64,000 nucleotides of DNA. It comes from SM1-50 sp964467345 (lineage in GTDB: Archaea > Thermoplasmatota > E2 > DHVEG-1). The notes below the pieces were generated by a model. That model was not told the origin of the DNA. It ran no database searches and saw nothing but the letters and a program-made list of their open reading frames with translations. A program made the position numbers and the translations under genes. Location: contig CAYXPY010000007.1 in NCBI GenBank assembly GCA_964467345.1, forward strand, positions 12,530 to 76,529. Reading direction: 5' to 3'. Each line of letters begins with the position of its first letter. The first letter of the stretch is position 1. Shown piece after piece: positions 18,303 to 26,728 of the stretch.

Positions 18303-18596
18303 ATGATTGTCGCATCACTAAGCATCGCGCCGCTCGGAAAAGGAACCAGCGTAAGCAGCTACGTAAGAATCGTCCTAGAAACCCTCAAAAAAGAACAGAT
18401 AACCTACAAAACAAACGCAATGTCAACAGTCATCCAAACAAAGGATTTGGAAACCCTATTCAGTGTGATCCAGAAAGCACATCACGCGGTGGCAACGGCA
18501 GGGGCAGAACGAATCATCACAGAAATAAAAATCGATGACCGACGAGACAAAGAAGCAACAATCGACACTAAACTCCAATCAGTCCAACAAAAATAA
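18303..18596 (+). CDS. MTH1187/YqgV-family thiamine-binding-like protein
   Basis: 97 residues of the DUF77/MTH1187 family: MIVASLSIAPLGKGTSVSSY at the N-terminus, the TNAMST motif and a C-terminal EIKIDDR(R)D. Family members form small ferredoxin-like oligomers, and some bind thiamine. It stands immediately upstream of a thiamine-diphosphate-dependent 2-oxoacid oxidoreductase, which fits a thiamine-related role, though this is inference from context. A TGAGGA element lies upstream of the ATG. Confidence 0.88.
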   Translation: MIVASLSIAPLGKGTSVSSYVRIVLETLKKEQITYKTNAMSTVIQTKDLETLFSVIQKAHHAVATAGAERIITEIKIDDRRDKEATIDTKLQSVQQK

Positions 18597-18660
18597 ACAC
18601 AAAGGGTTTCAAAACAGTTATATGGCCCATCTTCATTTCGGGTTGCGGGAAGGTAATATC

Positions 18661-19242
18661 GTGTCATCAAAATCCTTAGTGGAAATATGTTTTCATGGAC
18701 GAGGCGGACAAGGCGCAGTGACAGCCGCTAACCTTCTTGCAAGCGCAGCCTTACAAGATGGTAACAAAGGCGTTCAAGCGTTCCCATTCTTTGGTGCAGA
18801 ACGAAGAGGAGCCCCGGTTAGAGCATTTGCCCGAATATCGGGAGAAGAAATCCACTTACGAAGCGAAATCTACAATCCGGATATCGTCATCGTCCTTGAC
18901 GAAAGCATCATGGAGCTCGTCGATGTGCTGAAAGGGGTTAAAGACGATGGGAAAATCCTAATAAACACCAGACGGAAACCCCAGGATTTCGAGTTTTCAA
19001 AAACCTATCATGTCGCAACCGTTGATGCAACAGCAATAGCACTCAAATATGAAATTCTTGTCGGCGGAATCCCTGTCGTCAACACACCAATCCTTGGTTC
19101 GGTGCCGAAGATATTAGATCGGGTCACCCTCCAATCGATACAACAGGTGATTCTCGGGAAATGGACTGGTAAAAAAGAACTCGGGGAGCGAAACAGGAAG
19201 GCTACGCAGGATGCATACGATCAGACGGAGGTGAACTTTTGA
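18661..19242 (+). CDS. porG: 2-oxoacid:ferredoxin oxidoreductase, gamma subunit
   Basis: 193 residues. The family signature (CFHGRGGQGAVTAANLL), the FPFFGAERRGAPV segment and GGIPVVNTPILG identify the gamma chain of the pyruvate/2-oxoisovalerate class of ferredoxin oxidoreductases. The GTG start at 18661 is chosen because GCGGGAAGGT lies 7 bases upstream and the encoded N-terminus fits the family. In-frame starts further upstream (ATG 18622, ATG 18535) would add unconserved residues, and the longest overlaps the preceding gene. It is first in a gamma-delta-alpha-beta operon. Whether the complex prefers pyruvate or branched-chain 2-oxoacids is not decidable here. Confidence 0.9.
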   Translation: MSSKSLVEICFHGRGGQGAVTAANLLASAALQDGNKGVQAFPFFGAERRGAPVRAFARISGEEIHLRSEIYNPDIVIVLDESIMELVDVLKGVKDDGKILINTRRKPQDFEFSKTYHVATVDATAIALKYEILVGGIPVVNTPILGSVPKILDRVTLQSIQQVILGKWTGKKELGERNRKATQDAYDQTEVNF

Positions 19243-19511
19243 AGAAATACCCAGTTGAGACCAGTCTGTCCTATCCGAAAAAAGGTGCAATGGGAAAAAC
19301 AGGCAGCTGGCGCGTATTCAAACCCATCCTTGACAAAAAAAAATGTGTCAAATGCCTCCGATGTTGGATCTTTTGCCCTGAAGGCTGCATCCGTCGTGAG
19401 AAGGATGATTCAGTCAGCATCGATTACGATTACTGTAAAGGCTGCGGCGTCTGCGCCAACGAATGCAACGTCAAAGCAATCATCATGGAACGAGAGGAGG
19501 CAAAGAAATAA
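19239..19511 (+). CDS. porD: 2-oxoacid:ferredoxin oxidoreductase, delta (ferredoxin) subunit
   Basis: 90 residues with two [4Fe-4S] motifs: CVKCLRCWIFCP (about 33-44) and CKGCGVCANEC (about 61-71). These carry electrons from the thiamine centre to external ferredoxin. The start is a TTG that overlaps the gamma-chain stop (TTGA). A strong GGAGGTG lies about 6 bases upstream, which supports this non-ATG start. The preceding residues GKTGSWRVFKP match delta chains of this enzyme class. Confidence 0.93.
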   Translation: MKKYPVETSLSYPKKGAMGKTGSWRVFKPILDKKKCVKCLRCWIFCPEGCIRREKDDSVSIDYDYCKGCGVCANECNVKAIIMEREEAKK

Positions 19512-20665
19512 TGACAATCATGATGGATACCGGGAACCGTATCGCGGCAAAAGCAGCAATCATGGCAAAACCAGAGGTTGTGGCAGCATACCCCATCACA
19601 CCACAGACGACACTTGTCGAGGCCATCGCAGAATATGTCGCCAACGGCGAATACAAAGGAGAATATATCTGCGTGGAAAGTGAACATTCCGCAATGTCTG
19701 CCTGCATTGGGGCAAGTGCGGCAGGCTCACGGACGTTTACTGCGACCTCATCCCATGGCTTGTTATTGATGCATGAGATGCTCCATTGGGCGGCCCTTGC
19801 ACGACTCCCGGTTGTCATGTGCAACATCAACCGGGTTATAGGACCAGGATGGAACATCTGGGTTGACGAGAACGATTCGATTTCACAAAGAGACACCGGA
19901 TGGATTCAATATTACTGTAGTAGCAACCAGGAGATTTTTGACACGGTCATTCAAGCATTCAAACTCGCAGAACATGAAAAAGTCGTCTTACCAGTCATGG
20001 TGAACCTCAACGCATTTATCCTCTCACATACCTCAATGCCTGCAGAAATCCCAAAACAACAGGTGATCGATGACTTTCTCGGAAAATATATCGCACAATG
20101 GAAAAGCGATGTCGAGAACCCCACCACCTTTGGCAACATCATCGGTCCAGCACATTACTATAAGATACGACGAGCAATGCAAGACGCACAGAACCACGCA
20201 AAAAAACTCATCCCGCAGATTGCAAAAGATTGGAAAAAAGCCTCAGGATACTTCCATGGGGATTTATTGGAACATTACAGATGCGACGATGCAGAACACA
20301 TCCTCCTGTCGATGGGTGCGATTGGGGCAGAAAGCAAAATCGCTATCGATAATTTACAAAAAGAAGGACATAAAATCGGTCTTGCCCGCGTCCGGGTAAT
20401 ACGACCGTTTCCCACAGAAGACATCATCAAATTGGGGAAACAAGCAAATCTCATCGTCATCGATAGGAACATCTCTGTTGGTTTAGAAGGTGTTCTTTTC
20501 AATGAAACAAAAGCAGCATTATATAACAAGGCTGATACAAAAGTAACCGGTTTCATCGCAGGTCTCGGTGGAAAAGACGTCACCTATAAGGACATTGAAA
20601 CTATGTGTAAAAAAGCAATACAAGGCTCACTTGCAGAACAAGAATGGTACGCGATGGAGGACTAA
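19511..20665 (+). CDS. porA: 2-oxoacid:ferredoxin oxidoreductase, alpha subunit
   Basis: 384 residues. It begins MTIMMDTGNRIAAKAA and shows the alpha-chain hallmarks AYPITPQTTLVEAIA, EHSAMSACIGASAAG and TATSSHGL, plus a transketolase-C-like domain near the end (RVIRPFPTEDI). It forms the catalytic core with the beta chain, oxidising a 2-oxoacid with CoA to acyl-CoA, CO2 and reduced ferredoxin. The ATG shares its first base with the delta stop codon (TAATG) and follows GAGGAGG at normal spacing. An upstream in-frame start inside the delta gene is therefore unlikely. Confidence 0.94.
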   Translation: MTIMMDTGNRIAAKAAIMAKPEVVAAYPITPQTTLVEAIAEYVANGEYKGEYICVESEHSAMSACIGASAAGSRTFTATSSHGLLLMHEMLHWAALARLPVVMCNINRVIGPGWNIWVDENDSISQRDTGWIQYYCSSNQEIFDTVIQAFKLAEHEKVVLPVMVNLNAFILSHTSMPAEIPKQQVIDDFLGKYIAQWKSDVENPTTFGNIIGPAHYYKIRRAMQDAQNHAKKLIPQIAKDWKKASGYFHGDLLEHYRCDDAEHILLSMGAIGAESKIAIDNLQKEGHKIGLARVRVIRPFPTEDIIKLGKQANLIVIDRNISVGLEGVLFNETKAALYNKADTKVTGFIAGLGGKDVTYKDIETMCKKAIQGSLAEQEWYAMED

Positions 20666-20668
20666 ACA

Positions 20669-21580
20669 ATGGCACTAAAAGATTTCCCCATTGATGAATG
20701 CCTTCTTCAAGGAAACGCAGCCTGCCCAGGATGCCCAGCAACAATCGGACTGCGCCTGGTGCTCAAGGCACTGGGAAAAAAGACCGTCATGGTTGTCCCA
20801 GCGTGTTGTACAGCAGTCATTGAAAGCCTGTATCCCTATACCTCCTTTGACATCCCTGTTATGAACATTGCTTTTGAGGCAGCAGCTGCAGGTGCATCTG
20901 GTGTCGAGGCAGCATTACGACAGCAGGGACGCACAGACATTACCGTGGTCGCATGGGCTGGAGATGGGGGCACCTATGACATCGGTATCCAGGCACTCTC
21001 AGGTGCATTAGAAAGAGGAACCAATTTCATATACATCTGCTACAACAATCAGATCTACTCCAACACCGGTATCCAACGCAGTGGAGCGACCCCCTTTGCA
21101 GCATGGACCACGACGACCGTGGGTGGGAAAAATGAGTTCAGAAAAGAGATGGGAGAAATCATCCTTGCCCATCACATCCCTTATGCGGCTCAGACATGCA
21201 TCAGCTATCCTGAGGACGTCTACAATAAAATAACAAAAGCAAAGAGCATCAAAGGCCCAAAATACATCGAGATCCTCGCACCCTGCCCTCCAGGTTGGCG
21301 ATTCAGCATGGACAAAACCGTAGAGATGGGAAGATTAGCTGTTGATTCCGGTGCCTGGTCATTGTGGGAATGTGAAAACGATGCGATGACGTTTAACGGT
21401 AAAAGCAAGCTTCTTTTAGAAAAAAAGATCCCTCGTAAACCGGTGGAGGACTGGATAAAGTACCAAGGGCGTTTCAGCCATCTTTTCAAACCACAGCGAG
21501 ATGAGAAACGACTCAAAGCAATAGAGGAGTACGTTGATAACATCTGGGAACGCTACCGAAAATGCTATCTGAAAGAGTAA
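20669..21580 (+). CDS. porB: 2-oxoacid:ferredoxin oxidoreductase, beta (TPP-binding) subunit
   Basis: 303 residues. The thiamine-diphosphate motif starts at GDGGTYDIG and ends with CYNNQIYSNTG. Cys residues in CPGCPA and PACCTA, with a later Cys, supply the ligands of the proximal Fe-S cluster in this family. SGATPFAAWTTTT is typical of the pyruvate/2-oxoisovalerate group. The gene begins 3 bases after the alpha stop, as the last gene of the operon. It ends 5 bases from the convergent pantoate kinase gene, so the two transcripts must overlap at their 3' ends. Confidence 0.95.
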   Translation: MALKDFPIDECLLQGNAACPGCPATIGLRLVLKALGKKTVMVVPACCTAVIESLYPYTSFDIPVMNIAFEAAAAGASGVEAALRQQGRTDITVVAWAGDGGTYDIGIQALSGALERGTNFIYICYNNQIYSNTGIQRSGATPFAAWTTTTVGGKNEFRKEMGEIILAHHIPYAAQTCISYPEDVYNKITKAKSIKGPKYIEILAPCPPGWRFSMDKTVEMGRLAVDSGAWSLWECENDAMTFNGKSKLLLEKKIPRKPVEDWIKYQGRFSHLFKPQRDEKRLKAIEEYVDNIWERYRKCYLKE

Positions 21581-21585
21581 ACCGT

Positions 21586-22458
21586 TTATCTCTCATGTAA
21601 CACCCGTGCACCTTCCTCATCAATCGAGCAACAGAAAACAGTGCCAAAGGAGGAAAGAACCTTGCACAGCATCGGGGTATTGCCGATCGCAAACACAGAG
21701 TTCCCAAGCATACACATACTTGCCATCCCATACTGGTTTGCTGATTCTATTGCACGAAGTATGGTGTTATCTGCCAAACCAACTTTTTTTGTAAAATCAA
21801 ATCCTAAGGAAAACAGATGCTCAAGGCTTGGTTTTGCTAGGAGTTTTTTTGTACAGTATCTTCCATAGGATGCAATCTCTTCGACCTTGGCTGCATCGGT
21901 AAGTATCTTTTTTGTCTGCATCTTCTTCCCAACGACACAGAGGACAACATCATACTTCCCAGGGATATGTTCAAGGATACCCCACGGAGGAAGACCGGCT
22001 TTCCGACGGATCTCAATGCCACCAAAGCTGCTCGAAACCACATCACCCAACCCCGTATGTGATTGAATTTCTGCGTAATGCGCTGCTTTCAAAGCAGTTT
22101 CCTTTGTTAGATTGAGCAGATCGGAAAGAGCAAGTGCTGCGCTGAATGCTCCTGCGGCACTCATTCCAAATCCCTGACTTACCGGAAGGTCAATGGTTGT
22201 ATGAACATCCGTTCTCAAAAATGTATCACTGGTGAGATAATTTAGTGCTAACTTTGTGACGGGGGCTACAGATGGTCTCCCGTTTATATGAACCGTGATT
22301 GTGGGCGAAGATGCAGGTTTAACCTGCACATAACTGACGGCACCTAAGGAGATGGAAAGCCCTGCCCCACGTGACCCTGACCGATCCATGTTCTGCCCAG
22401 AAAAAACCGGTTCGAAAAACGCAGAAATATGCCCAGGAGCAAACGCGATTCCTTTCAT
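21586..22458 (-). CDS. Pantoate kinase (archaeal GHMP-family, CoA biosynthesis)
   Basis: 290 residues of the GHMP kinase superfamily. It starts MKGIAFAPGHISAFFEP, the N-terminal signature of archaeal pantoate kinase, and has the ATP-binding glycine motif GFGMSAAGAFSAALAL. It phosphorylates pantoate to 4-phosphopantoate, the archaeal replacement for bacterial pantothenate kinase. The ATG at 22458 is chosen because it gives the family N-terminus directly; an ATG 17 codons upstream would add unrelated residues and overlap coaBC. It follows coaBC by 16 bases in one operon. Its pathway partner, phosphopantothenate synthetase, is at 52464-53213. Confidence 0.9.
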   Translation of the reverse strand: MKGIAFAPGHISAFFEPVFSGQNMDRSGSRGAGLSISLGAVSYVQVKPASSPTITVHINGRPSVAPVTKLALNYLTSDTFLRTDVHTTIDLPVSQGFGMSAAGAFSAALALSDLLNLTKETALKAAHYAEIQSHTGLGDVVSSSFGGIEIRRKAGLPPWGILEHIPGKYDVVLCVVGKKMQTKKILTDAAKVEEIASYGRYCTKKLLAKPSLEHLFSLGFDFTKKVGLADNTILRAIESANQYGMASMCMLGNSVFAIGNTPMLCKVLSSFGTVFCCSIDEEGARVLHER

Positions 22459-22474
22459 AAGACCCCGTGCAAGA

Positions 22475-23674
22475 TTAGTCGAGCAGCAAATCAAGGATAA
22501 CCGAGCCAAGCTCTTCTTTTTTTCCCTTCATCCAGGTGCTTTTCCCTTTTTTCGGAAGCAATAGAACCTCGTTAAAATCCCCTCCAAAACCAGCCAGTGT
22601 ATTCCCAACAGCACCATCAAGTCGATACTTCTTCAGAAGCTGTTGGGCCCTTGGCTTCACAGTACTCTTTTTTTCCTCTGTCTTAAAGGCAATGATTTTT
22701 GTCTTGGGGAATTTCGAACGTAGTTGCTCAATAACAACTGGTGCCTGATTACATTCAATACAGAATTCTTTTTTGCCAGACGGTATTTTTCCTTTCTGTT
22801 TTTTAGGAATGTAATTCGCGAGTGCTGCACAGACGATGATACCATCAAAGTTCTTTGGTTTTTTCTCATGTACCAATGTGAGAAGATCCGCGAGAGTCTC
22901 AAACCGTCTGACAATGATACCTGGGGGGACTGGCTCTGTCCCAGAACCGTACCAAAGCTCCACATCCGCGCCTCGTTCAAAGGCATTCATACTCAATGAG
23001 ACAGCGGTTTTCCCTGAACTTCTATTGGTAAGCACTCTGATATCATCCACTGGCTCAGCTGTTGCGCCACCGATAATCAGAATCTTTTTATTGACCAAAT
23101 CACGTTTACCAATCGTTCGAATAACAGTCTGCACAATCTCAGAAATCTCAGGGAGTTTTGCCTTATTCCCAGAGAGATAGGGACTCATTACAAACACGCC
23201 ATGGTCCTTACAGATCTTCATATTTTTTTGAACAATCTTATGGTCGTACATGGACAGATGCATGGCAGGGACAAGAAGAATCGGGACACCGGAACCAAGA
23301 GCAGTGGTTGCACAGGTGGTTACGGGGGTATCGTCGATGCCACGTGCAATTTTTGAAATGGTATTGGCAGTACAGGGGGATATTAACAAGAGGTCAACAG
23401 GATTTTTCACAAGTCCGCACCAGGAAACATGCTCGGTCTGACCGGTAAGTTGAACGACCGGTTTATGTCCCGTCGCAAACTCCAACGCATCAGGATGAAT
23501 AATTCGTGTCGCCGCGGGTGTCATGACCGGGTAGACAATCGCACCATGACGGATCAGCTCACGGGCGAGTTTCACACACTCCACCGCAGCGATACTACCG
23601 CTCACCCCAAGAACAATGCGCTTCTGAAGAAGTTTGTTCGTTTTCTTCCCGCGCAACTCATCAGCAGGATGCAT
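22475..23674 (-). CDS. coaBC: Bifunctional phosphopantothenoylcysteine decarboxylase/synthetase
   Basis: 399 residues. The N-terminal flavodoxin-like CoaC half (about 17-190) has GVSGSIAAVE, the catalytic His in the HVSW segment, SPCTANTISKIARGI and PAMHLSMY. The C-terminal CoaB half (about 195-399) has GGATAEPVDDIRVLTNRSSG and the AALANYIP and NTLAGFGGDFNEV segments. CoaB joins phosphopantothenate with cysteine (CTP-dependent in most characterised archaeal and bacterial forms), and CoaC decarboxylates the product to 4'-phosphopantetheine. It is upstream of pantoate kinase on the same strand. Its length is normal for the fused enzyme. Confidence 0.95.
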   Translation of the reverse strand: MHPADELRGKKTNKLLQKRIVLGVSGSIAAVECVKLARELIRHGAIVYPVMTPAATRIIHPDALEFATGHKPVVQLTGQTEHVSWCGLVKNPVDLLLISPCTANTISKIARGIDDTPVTTCATTALGSGVPILLVPAMHLSMYDHKIVQKNMKICKDHGVFVMSPYLSGNKAKLPEISEIVQTVIRTIGKRDLVNKKILIIGGATAEPVDDIRVLTNRSSGKTAVSLSMNAFERGADVELWYGSGTEPVPPGIIVRRFETLADLLTLVHEKKPKNFDGIIVCAALANYIPKKQKGKIPSGKKEFCIECNQAPVVIEQLRSKFPKTKIIAFKTEEKKSTVKPRAQQLLKKYRLDGAVGNTLAGFGGDFNEVLLLPKKGKSTWMKGKKEELGSVILDLLLD

Positions 23675-23695
23675 GTCATCACAATTCTATTATTT

Positions 23696-24136
23696 TTATC
23701 GGACGACCAGGACCGATCTACTGGCATGTCGAACAACCTTATCGGTGACACTCCCCAGTAAAAACCTTCCTTCTTTCCCATATCCTTTGTAACCGACAAG
23801 AATGATATCGCTATCATATTTTTTAGCAACAAGAAGGATTTCATCAGCAGGGTCACCTGCCTCCACCGCAATATCAACCTTCCCAATCTTGCCGTCAAGG
23901 CTTTTTGCAATCTTCCCAAGGCTTTCCATGGCTTTCTCTTTAAAAGTACCTGGTGCCACTACCGTACTTAAATCAATGGTTGGTAACAGCATGTTGGTAA
24001 ACGTTGATTCAACCAGTGCAGCAGGAATCACCGTGAGAATGACAAGTTCATCATCAGGTGTTGAACACTGAACTGCCACATCAATGGCTTTTGTTGATGC
24101 TTCCGATCCATCATAGGCGACAAGTAATCGTTTCAT
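23696..24136 (-). CDS. Universal stress protein (UspA family)
   Basis: 146 residues, one Usp domain. The N-terminus is LLVAYDGSEASTKAIDVA, and the C-terminal ATP-binding loop reads GYKGYGKEGRFLLGSV, fitting the G-2X-G-9X-G(S/T) pattern of ATP-binding members. It lies 21 bases upstream of coaBC on the same strand and may be co-transcribed. The cellular role of such single-domain Usps is mostly unknown. Confidence 0.93.
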   Translation of the reverse strand: MKRLLVAYDGSEASTKAIDVAVQCSTPDDELVILTVIPAALVESTFTNMLLPTIDLSTVVAPGTFKEKAMESLGKIAKSLDGKIGKVDIAVEAGDPADEILLVAKKYDSDIILVGYKGYGKEGRFLLGSVTDKVVRHASRSVLVVR

Positions 24137-24256
24137 ATTTCACCACAGTGCTGCTAGTAATGAACAACTCACTAAAAAAGATTTGTATTTTCCCCTTGAA
24201 AAAGAAATACAGGTCCTCTATAAAAAAAGTCCACTATTCTAGTCGATAATGAAACG

Positions 24257-24766
24257 TTATCTACAGAGATACATGAGAAAATCAGAAAGAGGTAACCCCT
24301 CCGCCCAACGCATGATAAAATTCCCATTTTTACTCCGCGACAGTTTAGGCAGTCGGTTTTGGAGAATCTTTGCGCGTCCCTCAAGGTGCTGAATATCCAT
24401 GGTAAAAAGCCGCCATGCGTCGCCACCATGACCTTTCAAACGAAACCCATATACAGGCAAGGTCTTTGTTTTTTCGCATTCTTTCTGCATCTTTTCAGCT
24501 TGTCGCTGCAGTTTCCCATCAACACTACTGAAATGTAATGTGTCCGTATTACTTGATTTTATCTCCATCAGAAACGAAATGTCTCCCCGAAGAGCAACCA
24601 GATCCACTCCGAAAGACCCTGCCGCCCGGACAACGATAAACGGTTTCTGCCTGGTGAGATAATAATTTCCTTTCTCCAAGACAGAGCATGTTTTCGTGAC
24701 CTTACAGAGAATTTTTTCGTCCCCCTCAAGAATGCCTTTTAATTCCCGTTCATACACACTGCTCAT
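24257..24766 (-). CDS. hjc: Holliday junction resolvase Hjc
   Basis: 169 residues. Conserved features of archaeal Hjc nucleases are present: the N-terminal YERELKGIL helix with its catalytic Glu, then VVRAAGSFGVDLVAL with Asp55 and FLMEIKSS with Glu68 and Lys70, making up the PD-(D/E)XK active site. Typical Hjc proteins are 120-140 residues. This one has an extra ~25 residues between the first helix and first strand and a longer C-terminus (GNFIMRWAEGLPLSDFL). It would cut four-way DNA junctions during recombination and replication-fork repair. It is transcribed divergently from the CBS-domain genes. Confidence 0.85.
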   Translation of the reverse strand: MSSVYERELKGILEGDEKILCKVTKTCSVLEKGNYYLTRQKPFIVVRAAGSFGVDLVALRGDISFLMEIKSSNTDTLHFSSVDGKLQRQAEKMQKECEKTKTLPVYGFRLKGHGGDAWRLFTMDIQHLEGRAKILQNRLPKLSRSKNGNFIMRWAEGLPLSDFLMYLCR

Positions 24767-24847
24767 ATGAAAAAGGTAAAATACCTCGTAATGTTTTAAT
24801 GTTTGGGATTGGAGCTTTCAATAAGACATCGATTTGGTGGATAGCAC

Positions 24848-25402
24848 ATGAGCAAAGATGTTCTGGTTAAAGAAGTTATGAAGACAAAGCCCGTGTTTGT
24901 ACAACCTTTCACGACCGTGCTAGATGCAGCTCGAATTATGAGAGACCATAAAATCGGAAACGTCATCATCTCAGAGGTGAACCATCCAATCGGAATCCTG
25001 ACAGAAAGTGACATCATAAAAAAAGTGGTGTGCGAAGACAAAAACCCAAAGGAAGTCCAAGTAGAAGAGGTGATGAGCAGCCCAATTATCGTAGCTGAAC
25101 CATATATCTCCCTCCAAGAGGCGTTGATGATTATGGGAAAGTGCAATATCAGAAGGCTCCCCCTCGTCGAGAACAATGAACTTGTCGGGATAATTACCCA
25201 ACGCGACATCTCTCGGCTCTCACCAGCACTCACAGAGATTGCCCATGAATGGTCGAAGATTGAAACAAGAGACAAGGAATACATGCAAAGCCGAACGTTC
25301 TCTGGAAAATGTGAGGATTGCAATACATTATCTACGAACCTTAAAAGTGTTGATGGTCGTTTACTCTGCGAGGACTGCATTGATGGATTGAAATATGAAT
25401 AA
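24848..25402 (+). CDS. CBS-pair protein with C-terminal zinc-finger motif
   Basis: 184 residues. Two CBS motifs (about 5-62 and 72-128), each beginning V(K/E)EVM and ending in an (I/V)GI(L/I)T(E/Q)xDI strand, form one Bateman module that normally binds adenine nucleotides. A tail (about 155-182) carries CEDC and CEDC, a four-cysteine set likely to bind zinc. The CBS plus zinc-finger arrangement is known in archaea and suggests a ligand-responsive regulator, but the target is unknown. It is followed 36 bases later by a four-CBS protein, probably in one operon. Confidence 0.9.
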   Translation: MSKDVLVKEVMKTKPVFVQPFTTVLDAARIMRDHKIGNVIISEVNHPIGILTESDIIKKVVCEDKNPKEVQVEEVMSSPIIVAEPYISLQEALMIMGKCNIRRLPLVENNELVGIITQRDISRLSPALTEIAHEWSKIETRDKEYMQSRTFSGKCEDCNTLSTNLKSVDGRLLCEDCIDGLKYE

Positions 25403-25438
25403 AATCTTATAAGAAAACCAAATAGGAGGAAAACAGCG

Positions 25439-26218
25439 ATGAAAATAAAGGAAATTATGACGACGAAAATTATCTCAGTAGATAAAGACGATAGCTTAAA
25501 ACTCGTACTGGATCTTATGAAAAAGCATGATATAACGAAGATACCGGTACTCGAGGAAAAAAAATTTTTTGGTTTAGCCACAGACAATGTGATTGCCTAT
25601 AAACTCGGGTCGATACGCAAGAGAGGAATCACCGCATCCCGACTTCATGCATCGTCGGTCACAGAAAAAGAAGTACTTGTCGTCTCCCCTGACGAGGATG
25701 TGAAAAACATTTTAAAAACCGTCGGTGAACCAGGTCCAACGATGTTACCTGTTGTAGAAAACGACAAGCTTGTGGGAGTCGTAACAAAAGCGGATTTACT
25801 ACCCCTGGTCAAAAGCAAGAACCAACTCCATTCCATCATGCAAAAAAAAGTCCATGCCGTCAGTATCGACGATCGGATAGTACACGCACGGAGAATCATG
25901 ATTACAGAAAATGTCGCCCGTCTCCCTGTCCTTGAGGAAAAAAGACTGGTGGGTATCATTTCTGATATTGAGATTGCTCACGCCTTCGCATCGTTGAAAA
26001 AAGCCTTTTCACTCGGCAGACAAAAGCATCATCTGGATGAACTCCTAGTAAAAGACGTCATGCGGTCTCCCGTGGTATGGACGAATCCGTCGATGAGTAT
26101 TTTTGACGCCGCGCAACTCATGATGAAACAGAACATCGGTGCCTTACCGCTCATAGAGAATGAAAAACTCGTCGGGATGGTGACAAGAACCGATCTCCTC
26201 CGTTCTATTGTCATGTAA
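25439..26218 (+). CDS. Four-CBS-domain protein
   Basis: 259 residues made almost entirely of four CBS motifs (about 3-55, 75-125, 130-185, 200-258), forming two Bateman modules. Each ends in a (V/I)G(V/I/M)VT(K/R)xDL-type strand or a close variant. No catalytic domain is attached, so it probably acts as a nucleotide-sensing regulator of a partner protein. A GGAGGAAAA ribosome-binding site precedes the ATG. It shares operon and domain type with the zinc-finger CBS protein just upstream. Confidence 0.92.
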   Translation: MKIKEIMTTKIISVDKDDSLKLVLDLMKKHDITKIPVLEEKKFFGLATDNVIAYKLGSIRKRGITASRLHASSVTEKEVLVVSPDEDVKNILKTVGEPGPTMLPVVENDKLVGVVTKADLLPLVKSKNQLHSIMQKKVHAVSIDDRIVHARRIMITENVARLPVLEEKRLVGIISDIEIAHAFASLKKAFSLGRQKHHLDELLVKDVMRSPVVWTNPSMSIFDAAQLMMKQNIGALPLIENEKLVGMVTRTDLLRSIVM

Positions 26219-26237
26219 AAAGCTTAAAGTAACATAG

Positions 26238-26642
26238 ATGATTCATTATTGCATGACATACCATATTCCATCCGATGATGATATTCTGGATGTGGTGGAT
26301 AAGGTTTTTCAGAAGTATCATACCGTAACATCTCAACATAAGTTGAAAAAACTCGTTGAGAAAGAGCTACAGATAAAGAAAAAACATTACCGCGTGAGTG
26401 AACCACGTCTACGGTCGCTTCTACTAAACAGCGGCAAAATCCAAGTCGAGATTCGCACAAGAGAAGGTGACCCGGATAAGATCCTGCATAAATGCCCTGT
26501 GTGTGGAGGAGGATTACAGCGCGTTAAGAATCAGACCATTTATGGTGGAGAGGTGACATTGGAGTTACGATGCGACATCTGTGGATATTGGACTGGGAAA
26601 AAAAAGAAAATACCGACGTTATATATCTTCCATTTGAAATAA
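26238..26642 (+). CDS. Small protein with C-terminal zinc ribbon, unknown function
   Basis: 134 residues. The N-terminal ~75 residues (ILDVVDKVFQKYHTV..., SEPRLRSLLLNSGKIQVE) look like a winged-helix or similar helical domain. The C-terminal part has CPVCGG and CDICGY, a clear four-cysteine zinc ribbon, followed by a basic tail. This is reminiscent of archaeal DNA- or RNA-binding regulators, but I recognise no named family. A second in-frame ATG at 26253 is an equally good start. It follows the four-CBS gene by 19 bases and may belong to that operon. Confidence 0.78.
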   Translation: MIHYCMTYHIPSDDDILDVVDKVFQKYHTVTSQHKLKKLVEKELQIKKKHYRVSEPRLRSLLLNSGKIQVEIRTREGDPDKILHKCPVCGGGLQRVKNQTIYGGEVTLELRCDICGYWTGKKKKIPTLYIFHLK

Positions 26643-26728
26643 ACGTTCTTCGTTGTCAATTTTGCTGGTTCATTTTTTAATAATACTGTATGAAAAAAAA
26701 AAGGGTCTGTTAGTTGAGGTATCGATGG

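Noticed and set aside
24796..25587. 263-codon minus-strand open frame
   Set aside because: It lies antisense to both CBS genes, has a Ser/Phe/Ile-rich composition typical of a reverse-complement shadow, and has no recognisable domain. The CBS frames are clearly coding.
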